A DNA stretch of 64,000 bases from UBA1351 sp963677625 (GTDB lineage: Bacteria > Bacillota > Clostridia > Lachnospirales > Vallitaleaceae): positions 372,001 to 436,000 of the forward strand of contig CAXXSW010000002.1 in NCBI GenBank assembly GCA_963677625.2. The letters run 5' to 3'. How positions within the stretch are numbered: position 1 is the stretch's first letter; each line of letters opens with the position of its first letter. Below are positions 17,627-26,439 of the stretch, piece by piece. The notes beneath the pieces are model-generated. The model made no database searches. It had not been told where the DNA came from and worked only from the letters and a program-made list of their open reading frames with translations. A program made the translations under genes and the position numbers.

Positions 17627-18450
17627 TGGAAAAAATAAAAGTAACAAATGATAGACCTACCCTATACTTAGATGCAGATGTTACCTATTCTCAGGTTAAT
17701 GGCTGGTATGGACATACAACTAGGGACCTAAAAATGGACGTCATGTATCCTGACCTTAAAACAGATGAACTTTGGCCTTGTATTATTTGGGTATGTGGTG
17801 GTGCTTGGATGCAAATGGACCACCACGCTCATTTGCCTAACCTAGAACACTTTCTTAGACAAGGTTTTGTAGTTGTCAGTCCAGAATACAGAGATAGTAA
17901 TGATGGGCCTTATCCAGCGCCCTTAGATGATCTGATGAATTGTATCAACTACCTAGAAGAAAACTACGAAAAATATCATATTGACCCGACACGTATAGGT
18001 ATAATAGGAGAATCTGCCGGTGCCCACTTAGCGGCAATGACAGGTCTAAAAGATAGTAGAATAAAGGCCGTTTGTACTTGGTATCTACCTTCAGACTTGA
18101 CAGGTAAAAAGAATAACAATTCCCATTATGATGTGATTATGCCTACTGTACGATTACTTCGGGAAACGGATGATGTAAAGTTTGATATTCTTGCAAAAGA
18201 AGCGAGTCCCTTATTTAACATACATGATAAAACACCACCATTTTTCATTATACATGGAGACCAAGATGTGATTGTTGATTATGAACAAAGTGTCAATATG
18301 CATAAGAAGCTCCTTGAAGAAGGAAGGTCCTCAGAACTTCTTATTCTTGAAGGAGCCGGACATGGTGATACAAATTTTTATCAAGAAGAGATCATGAATC
18401 GGATGTTAGTCTTTTTTAAGAAAAACATTTCTCAAGTAAGTGATAACTAA
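17626..18450 (+). CDS. Alpha/beta hydrolase, carbohydrate-esterase-like
   Basis: Cytoplasmic alpha/beta hydrolase of 274 aa. The oxyanion region CGGAW, nucleophile elbow GESAG (Ser130), catalytic Asp in HGDQDVIVDY and His in GAGHGD form a complete triad, resembling BD-FAE and acetylxylan-esterase-like enzymes. The start overlaps the stop of the GH31 gene by one base, so the two are translationally coupled. It likely removes acyl groups from the imported sugar before or after GH31 cleavage. This is inferred from context; lipase-like or peptidase activity is not excluded. Confidence 0.85.
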   Translation: MEKIKVTNDRPTLYLDADVTYSQVNGWYGHTTRDLKMDVMYPDLKTDELWPCIIWVCGGAWMQMDHHAHLPNLEHFLRQGFVVVSPEYRDSNDGPYPAPLDDLMNCINYLEENYEKYHIDPTRIGIIGESAGAHLAAMTGLKDSRIKAVCTWYLPSDLTGKKNNNSHYDVIMPTVRLLRETDDVKFDILAKEASPLFNIHDKTPPFFIIHGDQDVIVDYEQSVNMHKKLLEEGRSSELLILEGAGHGDTNFYQEEIMNRMLVFFKKNISQVSDN

Positions 18451-19454
18451 AGGAAAAGAAGAATATAGGAAAGGCTGCTTAATGACACGATTAGAAATAT
18501 AATGCTGCATACAATCAAGGCGGTCAAAGCTTTCCTTTCAAAACTTTTCAAATGAACCTTTAGTCCCATAGCAACCATAGCTATTAATAGAAAGAAGTCA
18601 CTTAATGACTTGAGTATGCTTTTGATATCAATATTTATGGATCCTATAGTAAATGAAGTCGGGAGTATAGAAAAGTATGAGTTTAAGGTAAAAAGAAGAC
18701 CAACTAAAATAAAGTAAAAGACATATAAGGGGAAATGTAGAGCTTTTTGTTTACTTGTCTTGGAAAAGATTGAACTCAAAATCATGGCGACAGGACCTAA
18801 TAGGGCCACACGTGCCATCTTCACCAAGGTTCCTATTTGAAGACTAATGCTTTGGCTACCAAAAGCAGCAGCGGCTGCAAGTGCATGAGCAACCCCTTGA
18901 AGAGAACTTCCGGCCCATATACCGTATTCTTGTTGGCTGAGTGGTAGTTTCCTACTAAGTATAGTGTAAAGGATGACACCAATAGCACCTAATAGGCTGA
19001 TGACGGTGACAGAAATAGCTACGTCTTCATCATCAGCATCGATAACAGGGCCCATGGCAACAATTGCAGATGCACCGCAAATAGATGAGCCTACACCAAG
19101 CAAAGCAGCAAGTTTAGAATTGATTTTAAATGCTTTTCCTAGAAATTGGGAAGTAATCAATGCAAGGCTGATTAAGGTGATGATAAGAATAAGTATTTTA
19201 GGTCCAAGTTCGAAAACTAAGTTGAAATTTAGTTGAACGCCTAATAAGACAATACCCCATTTTAAGACCTTTTTTAGAGAAAAATTTATACCTTCTTTAG
19301 TACTTTCAGGATTTCCTATTGTGTTCGCAATAAGAAACCCTAAAAGTATACCAATGGTCATTGTTTCAATCATGTTTAAAAAGAAGTGATGAATGAAGAT
19401 AGCAAGTGTAGCAATTAGTGATACATAAAGAATGCCGCTTATATTTTTTTTCAT
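18447..19454 (-). CDS. YeiH/UPF0324-family membrane transporter
   Basis: Polytopic membrane protein (about ten segments, 335 aa) of the YeiH/UPF0324 family, annotated elsewhere as putative sulfate or sulfonate exporters. Family motifs GVGSSICGASAIVA and SSLQGVAHALAAAA are present. The internal ATG at 19454 is preferred to the one at 19490, because AGGGG is spaced 8 nt before it and no ribosome binding site precedes the longer start. It is divergent from a LysR regulator, the usual arrangement for this family, and overlaps the convergent esterase gene by 4 bp. Confidence 0.87.
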   Translation of the reverse strand: MKKNISGILYVSLIATLAIFIHHFFLNMIETMTIGILLGFLIANTIGNPESTKEGINFSLKKVLKWGIVLLGVQLNFNLVFELGPKILILIITLISLALITSQFLGKAFKINSKLAALLGVGSSICGASAIVAMGPVIDADDEDVAISVTVISLLGAIGVILYTILSRKLPLSQQEYGIWAGSSLQGVAHALAAAAAFGSQSISLQIGTLVKMARVALLGPVAMILSSIFSKTSKQKALHFPLYVFYFILVGLLFTLNSYFSILPTSFTIGSINIDIKSILKSLSDFFLLIAMVAMGLKVHLKSFERKALTALIVCSIIFLIVSLSSLSYILLFL

Positions 19455-19686
19455 AGCCTTTACCCCTGAGCTTATATTATTTGTTTTCATGTTGGTCAGA
19501 ATGCGTAGATTGATTATTCATCCTGTTATTTTATTGAGTATAGCATAGATATATGATAAAATATAATTATAAATAATTATTAATCAATAAGTAAAATTTA
19601 TCGATATAAGGAATGAGTAACCAATAAATTGTGTGTTCCTTGAAGTAAACAACTAATGATAATAGATAAAAGGGTGAAGGTGTCGT
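19455..19686. promoter_or_regulatory. Divergent AT-rich control region between yeiH-like and lysR genes
   Basis: A 232-bp intergenic region carrying both promoters. ATAATTAT is repeated as ATAATTATAAATAATTAT at 19563-19580, a candidate LysR-type binding site within very AT-rich DNA. No strong consensus promoter pair was assigned. Confidence 0.4.
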
Positions 19687-20532
19687 ATGCTTGATTACCG
19701 TATGGATACTTTTTTGGTTCTTTGCGATGAGATGAATTATCGTAAAACAGCAGAGAAATTAAATATAAGCCAGCCTGCTGTAACTCAACATATCCAATAC
19801 CTTGAGAAATATTATGGGTGTCGTTTTTTTACTTATAAGGGGAAAAAATTATACAAAACAAGCCAAGCCACATACCTTGAACAATATGCCCGTAGTGAAA
19901 AATACAATGCCTATCAATTAGAAGAGCATTTTCGTCTGGCAAAGCAAGAGAAGTTTCGGATAGGTACAACGAAAACAGTTGGTGACTATATGTTACATAA
20001 TAAAATACCGGAACTTACAGATAATCAAGTATATGAATTGTCAGTAATTGTAGATAATACCAAGGCCTTGCTGGATTTACTGAATCATCAGGAATTAGAC
20101 TTGCTTCTTGTTGAAGGGGTTTTTGATAAGGACCAATATGGCTATCAACTTTATAGACAGGAAGCCTTTGTCGGTGTTTGTCATAGAGACCATCCCTTTG
20201 CAGGAAAGGATATATCATTATCTGATCTCATGAATGAGCATATAATTATTCGTGAGGAAGGTTCAGGGACTAAGTATATATTTGAACAAATACTACTTTC
20301 GAAAAGTTATAAACTTACTCAATTCAGTCGTAAAACATGTTTGAGTAGTTTCAAGTTAATTGAATCTATGATTGTTAGTGGACGTGGAATTACATTTGCT
20401 TATGAATCATTTGCAAATAGTCATCCTGAGATGACATCTTTTAGACTTAAAGATATGGATTATATTAGGGAAATAAATTTTGTGTATTTAAAAAATACTA
20501 ATGTTTCAAAATGGATAGAACTCTTTAGTTAG
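19687..20532 (+). CDS. LysR-family transcriptional regulator
   Basis: DNA-binding regulator, 281 aa. The N-terminal winged helix-turn-helix is clear (EMNYRKTAEKLNISQPAVTQ and HIQYLEKYYGCRFF), followed by a periplasmic-binding-like effector domain (from about residue 90). GAAGGTG precedes the ATG. Divergent orientation to the YeiH-family gene suggests that it controls it. The effector is unknown. A strong terminator follows at 20546. Confidence 0.93.
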   Translation: MLDYRMDTFLVLCDEMNYRKTAEKLNISQPAVTQHIQYLEKYYGCRFFTYKGKKLYKTSQATYLEQYARSEKYNAYQLEEHFRLAKQEKFRIGTTKTVGDYMLHNKIPELTDNQVYELSVIVDNTKALLDLLNHQELDLLLVEGVFDKDQYGYQLYRQEAFVGVCHRDHPFAGKDISLSDLMNEHIIIREEGSGTKYIFEQILLSKSYKLTQFSRKTCLSSFKLIESMIVSGRGITFAYESFANSHPEMTSFRLKDMDYIREINFVYLKNTNVSKWIELFS

Positions 20533-20545
20533 GAGCTTGTATTTA

Positions 20546-20588
20546 AACAAGGGAAAATGACACCTATTGCCATTCCCCCTTGTTTTTT
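20546..20588 (+). terminator. Rho-independent terminator after lysR
   Basis: AACAAGGG (20546-20553) pairs with CCCTTGTT (20577-20584), with AATG/CATT extending the stem inward, and a TTTTTT run on the plus strand ends the gene. Confidence 0.75.
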
Positions 20589-20641
20589 CTTTATTATGCA
20601 AGTACTTTAAGATGCACCGATTTTTCAAGACCTAAAAATGC

Positions 20642-21838
20642 CTATTCAACTTGGATTTTAGCTAATTGTTTACCTAGTTCCATAACATTATCCTTTGTTT
20701 CTTCAGTTAGGTTCCAATTTATTTTAAGAGGTTCTGCAATGGTTTCGAAACCGGCTTCTATAAGCATTTTGTTAATTTCAAGAGGAGCTTCACCGCTCCA
20801 TCCATAACATCCGAAGGCTAGGGCTTTTTTGTTTACGAATTTTAACTCTTTAAGATAATGAAGAAAGCCTACCAAAGAACGTATGATACTATTGCTTACA
20901 GTTGGTGAACCAACAGCAATAGCTTTTGACTTGAATATTTCTGTAGCTAGGTCATTATCATCTGTTTTGGATATGTTAAAGATTTTAATAACAACATCAG
21001 GGTCTTCCATTCTTATACTTTCTGCTATGGTTTCAGCGGCATGTTTTGTTCCGTCCCACATAGTATCATAGAAAATGGTTATCTGGTTTTCTTGATAGTT
21101 GTTACACCATGCTTGGTATTTTTCTACGATTTGCATTGGATGATCTCGCCAAATAACACCATGGCTTGTTGCAATAATATCAATTTCAAGGTTCAGTGCT
21201 AGAAGATCAACAAGTTTTTTCTTAAGAATTTTGCTAAAGGGATTTAAGATATTTGCATAATATTTAATGGCTTCCTTGTATAGGGTACATGTATCAGAAA
21301 GATCATTAAAGAGAGAATCAGATGCGTAGTGTTGGCCAAAGGCATCATTGCTAAAGAGAATATTATCACCAGTAAGATAAGTTGCCATACTATCAGGCCA
21401 GTGTAACATACGCATTTCTATGAAAACCAGAGATTTTCCGTTTCCAATATCAAGAGTATCACCAGTTTTTACTACTTGAAAATTCCAATCCTTATGGTAT
21501 TGGCCCTGAAGGGATTTTACTCCATTAGCAGTACAATATATGGGAGTATTAGGAATTTTTTCCATAAGCCTTAATAGCCCACCACTATGATCCGGTTCAC
21601 CATGATTTACAATAATATAATCAATAGAATTTAAATCTATTTCGGATTCAAGATTTGCTACGAACTCATCAGCAAAGGGGGTCCATACCGTATCAATAAG
21701 AACTGTTTTTTCTTCTTGGATTATGTAGGAATTATAACTTGAACCGCTGTGGGTTGAATACTCTTCTCCATGAAATGTTCTTAGTTCCCAGTCGATTTTT
21801 CCTACCCAATTAACATTGTTTTTTACTAATTTTTTCAT
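20642..21838 (-). CDS. Flavodiiron protein (FprA-like, A-type flavoprotein)
   Basis: Cytoplasmic O2 and/or NO reductase protecting anaerobes. The N-terminal metallo-beta-lactamase domain holds the diiron ligands H79-x-E81-x-D83-H84 (HGEPDH), a further His in MLHWPDSM and Asp in SNDAFGQH. The C-terminal flavodoxin domain (from about residue 250, ITIFYDTMWDGTKHAAETIA) binds FMN. Length of 398 aa matches class A proteins without a fused rubredoxin. A minus-strand promoter at 21964-21992 precedes it. It stands alone, with electron donors encoded elsewhere. Confidence 0.95.
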   Translation of the reverse strand: MKKLVKNNVNWVGKIDWELRTFHGEEYSTHSGSSYNSYIIQEEKTVLIDTVWTPFADEFVANLESEIDLNSIDYIIVNHGEPDHSGGLLRLMEKIPNTPIYCTANGVKSLQGQYHKDWNFQVVKTGDTLDIGNGKSLVFIEMRMLHWPDSMATYLTGDNILFSNDAFGQHYASDSLFNDLSDTCTLYKEAIKYYANILNPFSKILKKKLVDLLALNLEIDIIATSHGVIWRDHPMQIVEKYQAWCNNYQENQITIFYDTMWDGTKHAAETIAESIRMEDPDVVIKIFNISKTDDNDLATEIFKSKAIAVGSPTVSNSIIRSLVGFLHYLKELKFVNKKALAFGCYGWSGEAPLEINKMLIEAGFETIAEPLKINWNLTEETKDNVMELGKQLAKIQVE

Positions 21839-21963
21839 TGTCTTCTCCTTTAGAACTTCCTACTTGCCTTTTAGTAAATGGACTTTTAGAAGTAGTGACT
21901 TTGGGATATCTATATGTGGTACAAATAAATATCTCTTTCACAAAAATATGACCTGTCTCTTTT

Positions 21964-21992
21964 ATTGTATCATATTATGTTACCAATGTTCA
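21964..21992 (-). promoter_or_regulatory. Promoter of flavodiiron protein gene
   Basis: Minus strand: TGAACA (-35, 21992-21987), 17-bp spacer, and extended -10 TGATACAAT with TACAAT at 21969-21964. Confidence 0.5.
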
Positions 21993-22056
21993 TCCAAGTG
22001 AAAGCAATCTTCGACGGACAAATATTATTTTTTATAGAGACTGGGGTCATAAATAT

Positions 22057-22084
22057 TTGAGTTCTCAATCTTATATGCTAAAAT
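22057..22084 (+). promoter_or_regulatory. Promoter of pentapeptide-repeat gene
   Basis: TTGAGT (22057-22062), 16-bp spacer, TAAAAT (22079-22084). A second TATAAT lies at 22098-22103 without a good -35. Confidence 0.4.
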
Positions 22085-22153
22085 AGTAAATATTATGTAT
22101 AATGGATAGACAAAAGATAATCGCTTAAGTAAGAGACGGAAGTGGAGACTAGG

Positions 22154-22771
22154 ATGAGTCGATTTGAGATGATAAAAAATAATGAACAATATGAGTATGA
22201 AGATTATACAGATCAAGATTTTTCTTTTCTTGATTTAAAGAAAGCCAAATTCATAGGCTGTAATTTTAAAAATGTCAATTTGGAAGAGGCATCTATGGAA
22301 GGTTGTCAATTTGTAGACTGTACTTTTCAAGGAGCAAAACTTAATATGGGAGTCTTCAAATATTGTGGTTTTCTAAACACGAATTTCAGGTTTGCAGACT
22401 TATTTGGATGTGAGTTTATAGATTGTAAAATGACAGGTTCCATATTTGCTGAAACCAATATGATGGGGGTTACTTTAAAAGGTGGAGACTGGTCCTATAC
22501 TAACCTTAAATTCATTAATTTGAAGGGCCAAGACCTTAGTGATGTCAACTTTAGCATGAGTGACCTATCAGGTAGTAATTTTCAAGAAACGGTACTGGCT
22601 AGGTCCAAATTTTCTGGTTGTCAGCTGTCAGGAATCAAATTAAAAGGCAGTGACCTTAGGGGAGCAGACTTTGATGGGGTGAACTTATCAGAACTTGACT
22701 TGCATGATGTCCTTATGGATGTAGCCTTATGTATCCAGTTGGCTCTTTCTTTTGGGGCTAAGGTAGAATAG
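22154..22771 (+). CDS. Pentapeptide-repeat protein, Qnr-like
   Basis: A 205-aa right-handed beta-helix protein built almost wholly of A(D/N)LXX-type pentapeptides from about residue 25 to 185 (for example NFKNVNLEEASMEGCQF, DLRGADFDGVNL). The C-terminal segment (ADFDGVNLSELDLHDV followed by a short helix and FGAKVE) resembles the end of Qnr proteins, DNA mimics that protect gyrase from quinolones. The ATG at 22154 is favoured by GGAG at 22144-22147; an in-frame GTG lies at 22142. A gyrase role is inference; many pentapeptide proteins have unknown function. Confidence 0.85.
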   Translation: MSRFEMIKNNEQYEYEDYTDQDFSFLDLKKAKFIGCNFKNVNLEEASMEGCQFVDCTFQGAKLNMGVFKYCGFLNTNFRFADLFGCEFIDCKMTGSIFAETNMMGVTLKGGDWSYTNLKFINLKGQDLSDVNFSMSDLSGSNFQETVLARSKFSGCQLSGIKLKGSDLRGADFDGVNLSELDLHDVLMDVALCIQLALSFGAKVE

Positions 22772-22892
22772 AGGATATCCTAGACTCGTATTCGTTTAGT
22801 ATAGCTACATGTGCTTTCTTGATATGAGATAGTTTGGCAGAATGATTGAAGTTTAAAATATAGTATTAGGAAGAAGTTTAAGGAGGTTAGGT

Positions 22893-23483
22893 ATGAATTT
22901 TCCCACAAGAATATATGATATATTTATGTATCCCTTTGAGAAACTCAGGCTAAATCGCATGCGAAGGAATCTTCTAAAGCATGTGAAAGGGGAAGTCTTG
23001 GAGATAGGGACAGGAACAGGAGTCAACATTAATATGCTAGCATGTGAATCCATGACCTCCTATGTGGGCTTGGATTTAAAGATAAAACCTGAAGTTCTCC
23101 AAAAGATTCAAAAACGTGGCTGTCCTTTTAAATTGGTTGAAGGTAGTGCTGTTGATTTGCCTTTTGAGGATCAGCAATTTGATACCGTTGTTTTTACCCT
23201 GGTTTTCTGTTCAGTGTCGGAGCCGATGAAAGGACTTAAGGAAGTATATCGAGTTCTTAAGCCAGGTGGCCGGTTAATCTTTATTGAACATGTTATGCCG
23301 AACCAACCATTTTTACAGAATGTGTTTAAAAGGATTTCACCATATTGGGAGAAATTTGCTGATAATTGTCATTTGGACCGCCATACTCAACTAGATATTG
23401 AGAAGGTAGGATTTAGAATTTGCCGACGTGAATTTTCTTTTCATCAAGTTTTTGTCGGTGGTATTGCAAAGAAAGGAAAATGA
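22893..23483 (+). CDS. Class I SAM-dependent methyltransferase
   Basis: A 196-aa methyltransferase (type 11, UbiE-like). The SAM-binding motif I is VLEIGTGTGVNINML (about residues 34-48), with motif II acidic residue in YVGLDLK and motif IV region QFDTVVFTLVFCSV. The last part includes YRVLKPGGRLIFIEHV. A strong AAGGAGG precedes the ATG. The HIT gene begins 2 bp after its stop. The substrate is unknown. Confidence 0.9.
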   Translation: MNFPTRIYDIFMYPFEKLRLNRMRRNLLKHVKGEVLEIGTGTGVNINMLACESMTSYVGLDLKIKPEVLQKIQKRGCPFKLVEGSAVDLPFEDQQFDTVVFTLVFCSVSEPMKGLKEVYRVLKPGGRLIFIEHVMPNQPFLQNVFKRISPYWEKFADNCHLDRHTQLDIEKVGFRICRREFSFHQVFVGGIAKKGK

Positions 23484-23484
23484 T

Positions 23485-24114
23485 ATGAACTGTTTAATTT
23501 GTAATAAACATGAGGGACAGCATGAAGGTAGTAATTACTTTGTATTTCGAAATAAAATTTTATCTGTTTATCATATGTTTCCAGATAAGGGAGAAAAAGT
23601 ATACCAAGGATACGTTTTTATTGAACTAAATCGTCATGTAGGAGAATTGGATGAAATGACCTATGAAGAAGCTGAGGAAATAGGGCGTTTCCAAAAGATT
23701 CTAGCTGAAGTTTTTAAAGACTTACACTTAGTTGACCATGTTTATGTCTTTCAGTTTGGTGATGGCGTTCCCCATATTCATTTTCACGTCATACCCCGTT
23801 ATCAAGGCGCACCGAAAGAGTTTAGGGGGACTGCTGTATGTGATTGGAAAGGGGCTCCTTTCCATGATGCCACTGAGCTTGTTCAGTACTGTAAAGTTTT
23901 GGGAAGAGCTGTAAAACATGCTTATATCAACTATTTGGCAGATAAGAAAATAGCTGCTGGAGAAGACGGTGAAGCTAATAAGGAGATTGAGAGTGCTGAG
24001 GACAGAGATTTGCTAACAGGTGGATATGAAAATAATGATATGTTTGAAGATGAACCTAGTGATTGGGATGATATGGATCCCTTAGGAGATACGCCTTTTC
24101 CCAGATGGGGATAG
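23485..24114 (+). CDS. HIT-family protein with acidic C-terminal extension
   Basis: Nucleotide hydrolase or transferase of the histidine triad superfamily. The triad HIHFHVIPRY lies at about residue 98. Residues 1-130 form the HIT domain, beginning MNCLICNKHEG. The C-terminal extension is rich in Asp and Glu and ends in DTPFPRWG, longer than minimal HIT proteins (209 aa against about 110-140). The ATG at 23485 gives the typical N-terminus and follows AAAGGAAA; the longer frame from 23428 would overlap the methyltransferase gene. Confidence 0.88.
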   Translation: MNCLICNKHEGQHEGSNYFVFRNKILSVYHMFPDKGEKVYQGYVFIELNRHVGELDEMTYEEAEEIGRFQKILAEVFKDLHLVDHVYVFQFGDGVPHIHFHVIPRYQGAPKEFRGTAVCDWKGAPFHDATELVQYCKVLGRAVKHAYINYLADKKIAAGEDGEANKEIESAEDRDLLTGGYENNDMFEDEPSDWDDMDPLGDTPFPRWG

Positions 24115-24130
24115 GCTCTTGGAGATGGTA

Positions 24131-25312
24131 ATGAAGTCAGAGTTTTTTGATAATGGGTGTGATGGTTTTGCATTTCTTCTTGAAACAATCAAGAAAGCTA
24201 AGACTAGCATCTATATACAAATGTTTATTTGGAGAGATGATCCTTTAGGTCAAATGGTTGGTCAGGCTCTCCTGGAAGCGGCAGAGCGTGGAGTTCAAGT
24301 GAAAATCCTTAAAGATCAAGTAGGGGGAGGCTTTGAATTTTCTGAGGAAAATAGACAGTCTTTTTTTCATAGTAAGCTACCTTTTAAGCTGAACTTAATG
24401 GCCTTCCTTTTGCATTTAGGCTACCCTATGAAAGGTAAACCAAAAGGTTTTATTAAAAGACGCTTATCGCCGTTAGCTGAGGCTTTACTTTCTCACGAGA
24501 ATGTATCAGTAAATCATATGACCTTGCTGAAAGACCACTCAAAATTTCTTATTATCGATGAGTCAGTCTTGATTATAAGTGGTATGAATTTTGAATATAA
24601 GGAATGGAAAGAAGATTTGTTGGGGCGGCCATATCATGACTACCTTATGACTTTTTATGGAAAATCTGTTGTAGATTCCTTTAGGGAAAGCCTTGCAAAT
24701 GGAGGTCATGTAAAGAGGGATATTAGCACACTTAGGACCAGTCAAATGAATACAAAGAAGCTTATCTGGGAACCGGATTTTATTTGTAATTCTGAAGTGG
24801 ATGGCAATAAATTGTTTCATATGAGAGACAGTCTTATCGATAGGGTTCAACAAGCCAGATACCGACTGGATATTGTTATGGCCTATATCGGAGACCAAGC
24901 AATTAATGAAGTCTTGATTCAAAAAGCTGGTCAAGGTGTGGAAATTCATTTGTATATACCGGAAAAAGCCAACTTACAGAATGATCTTAATCGAAAATAT
25001 ATTAAATCTTTGATGAAAGCTTGTGAGGGAAACCTAAATGTATATTTTTGTAGGGATATGATTCATGGTAAACTCTTGGTTATTGATGAAACTTATGTCA
25101 CCTTTGGTTCCGCCAACTTAAACAGAAATGCAATGGACCTTTTAAAAGAAACGAATGTAGGCTTCTTTTTTGAGGGGCTTGGTCATCGTCAAAAGGTGTA
25201 TCACTCTATAAAAAATATAGTTTCAAAATCCAAGTTAGTGACTGATTATAGAGAGGTTACCTATAACCCCTTAGTTGCTTTTGCGGAAGAAATGCTCAGT
25301 AAGGCTAAATAG
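24131..25312 (+). CDS. Phospholipase D/cardiolipin synthase-family protein
   Basis: Two HKD half-sites characterise this protein: HSKFLIIDE (about residues 137-145) and HGKLLVIDE (about 312-320), each with a conserved downstream Asn-rich segment (SGMNFEYKEWKED and GSANLNRNAMD). Such proteins act as cardiolipin synthases, phospholipases or nucleases. The ATG at 24131 is chosen because GGAG at 24121-24124 is 6 nt upstream. No N-terminal membrane anchor is seen, unlike classical ClsA, so a soluble or peripheral ClsB-like enzyme is likely. It belongs to the methyltransferase-HIT operon. Confidence 0.88.
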   Translation: MKSEFFDNGCDGFAFLLETIKKAKTSIYIQMFIWRDDPLGQMVGQALLEAAERGVQVKILKDQVGGGFEFSEENRQSFFHSKLPFKLNLMAFLLHLGYPMKGKPKGFIKRRLSPLAEALLSHENVSVNHMTLLKDHSKFLIIDESVLIISGMNFEYKEWKEDLLGRPYHDYLMTFYGKSVVDSFRESLANGGHVKRDISTLRTSQMNTKKLIWEPDFICNSEVDGNKLFHMRDSLIDRVQQARYRLDIVMAYIGDQAINEVLIQKAGQGVEIHLYIPEKANLQNDLNRKYIKSLMKACEGNLNVYFCRDMIHGKLLVIDETYVTFGSANLNRNAMDLLKETNVGFFFEGLGHRQKVYHSIKNIVSKSKLVTDYREVTYNPLVAFAEEMLSKAK

Positions 25313-25364
25313 ACTTAAGCCAGAGATTTAGGATAGTCCCTTGTATAGACTGGGTGCTTGAGAC

Positions 25365-25415
25365 AAAAAAATTGGAGCATTACACCAATCTTTAAAGAAT
25401 AGGGTAAGTGCTCCA
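25365..25415 (-). terminator. Convergent terminator, dnaI side
   Basis: TGGAGCA (25373-25379) pairs with TGCTCCA (25409-25415), with partial inner pairing. On the minus strand it is followed by a run of seven T (25371-25365), so it ends the dnaD-dnaI transcript. It may also stop plus-strand transcription, though the plus tail is ATTATATATA. Confidence 0.65.
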
Positions 25416-25449
25416 TTATATATATATCCTTCTCACTATATATCAATAC

Positions 25450-26439
25450 TTACTTGTATCTGTCCAATCGTATATCTGAACCGATGAACATTAACTGGGA
25501 ATAATAACCGAATATTCGGCTGGTAATACGTTCTGAATAGTTATCGCCCCATTCATTAGGGGATAGATTAGTTGATATGACCGTTGATTTTTCGTTGAGG
25601 AGACGGGTGTTCAAGCAGTTGAATAGTTCGGATCTAGTTAGCGAATTGTTGAACTCTGTACCCAAATCATCGATAATCAGTAGATCGCATTGGAAAATAT
25701 TCTCTATATCGTCGTTGGTAACAATTTCCTCATCTTTATGAAAACGGTAATTCTCGAATAACCTAAATAGTTGAAAGGCTGATAGGTATATGACTGTATG
25801 GCCGCTATCAAGAACTTCTTTGGCAATAGCATTACATAAAAATGTTTTTCCAAGGCCTGAATGACCATATAGGATTAAATTGTTGAAATTTGTATCAAAG
25901 CTTTTAACAAAATCAAGGCATATTTGGTGGACGGATTGCATATTATCATAGGGTGAAATGCCCAGCCGTGGATGCTTGTCTTTAGAATAAAAGTCAAATG
26001 AAAAGGTGGAGAAGTTCTCTCGATCAAGAACTGCCTTTAGGTTGGATTGCTCATAAGAGAAATCAATGATAGCCTGTTTTAGGCAGTGACATTTTTTGTT
26101 TTCAATATAGCCGGTATCTTGACATGTTGGGCAGTCATATATAGGTTCTAAATAATTATCTTCATAGCCATGTTCCATGAGAAGAGCTTTCTTTTGCATG
26201 TTAAGTGCTGCTAAATCGGTTTTCAACTCAGCCTTTATTTGTTCCTGTTTGTCAGGATTTTCCATGGCATTCCTAATTGAAGACATAGAAACTTTACTAA
26301 TGTTTTGGTGGATTTCCTTAAGACCGGGAATCTCATTGAAAAGTTTTCGCTGCCTGTCTTTTTGAACCTGCTTATTCCTTGCTTGCTTAATATCATAAGA
26401 TTTTAGGATTTTATTGAAATCGCTTGAATTCATACTCAT
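25450..26439 (-). CDS. dnaI: Primosomal helicase loader, DnaI/DnaC-like AAA+ ATPase
   Basis: Loads the replicative helicase on DNA with DnaD. The 329-aa protein has an N-terminal helical region, a zinc-binding cluster CPTCQDTGYIENKKCHC (about residues 99-115), and an AAA+ domain with Walker A GHSGLGKT (about 193-200), Walker B LLIIDDLGTE, and sensor region TNLSPNEW. Its ATG overlaps the TGA of the dnaD-like gene (ATGA), a coupled pair. The gene order dnaD-like then dnaI-like parallels dnaB-dnaI of Bacillus. Confidence 0.92.
   Translation of the reverse strand: MSMNSSDFNKILKSYDIKQARNKQVQKDRQRKLFNEIPGLKEIHQNISKVSMSSIRNAMENPDKQEQIKAELKTDLAALNMQKKALLMEHGYEDNYLEPIYDCPTCQDTGYIENKKCHCLKQAIIDFSYEQSNLKAVLDRENFSTFSFDFYSKDKHPRLGISPYDNMQSVHQICLDFVKSFDTNFNNLILYGHSGLGKTFLCNAIAKEVLDSGHTVIYLSAFQLFRLFENYRFHKDEEIVTNDDIENIFQCDLLIIDDLGTEFNNSLTRSELFNCLNTRLLNEKSTVISTNLSPNEWGDNYSERITSRIFGYYSQLMFIGSDIRLDRYK

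Larger units (their letters stand above)
21839..22153. other. Intergenic region between flavodiiron and pentapeptide genes
   Basis: A 315-bp gap. It holds the minus-strand promoter of the flavodiiron gene (21964-21992) with an untranslated leader of about 120 nt, and the plus-strand promoter of the pentapeptide gene (22057-22084). No gene or known RNA element was recognised. Confidence 0.6.
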
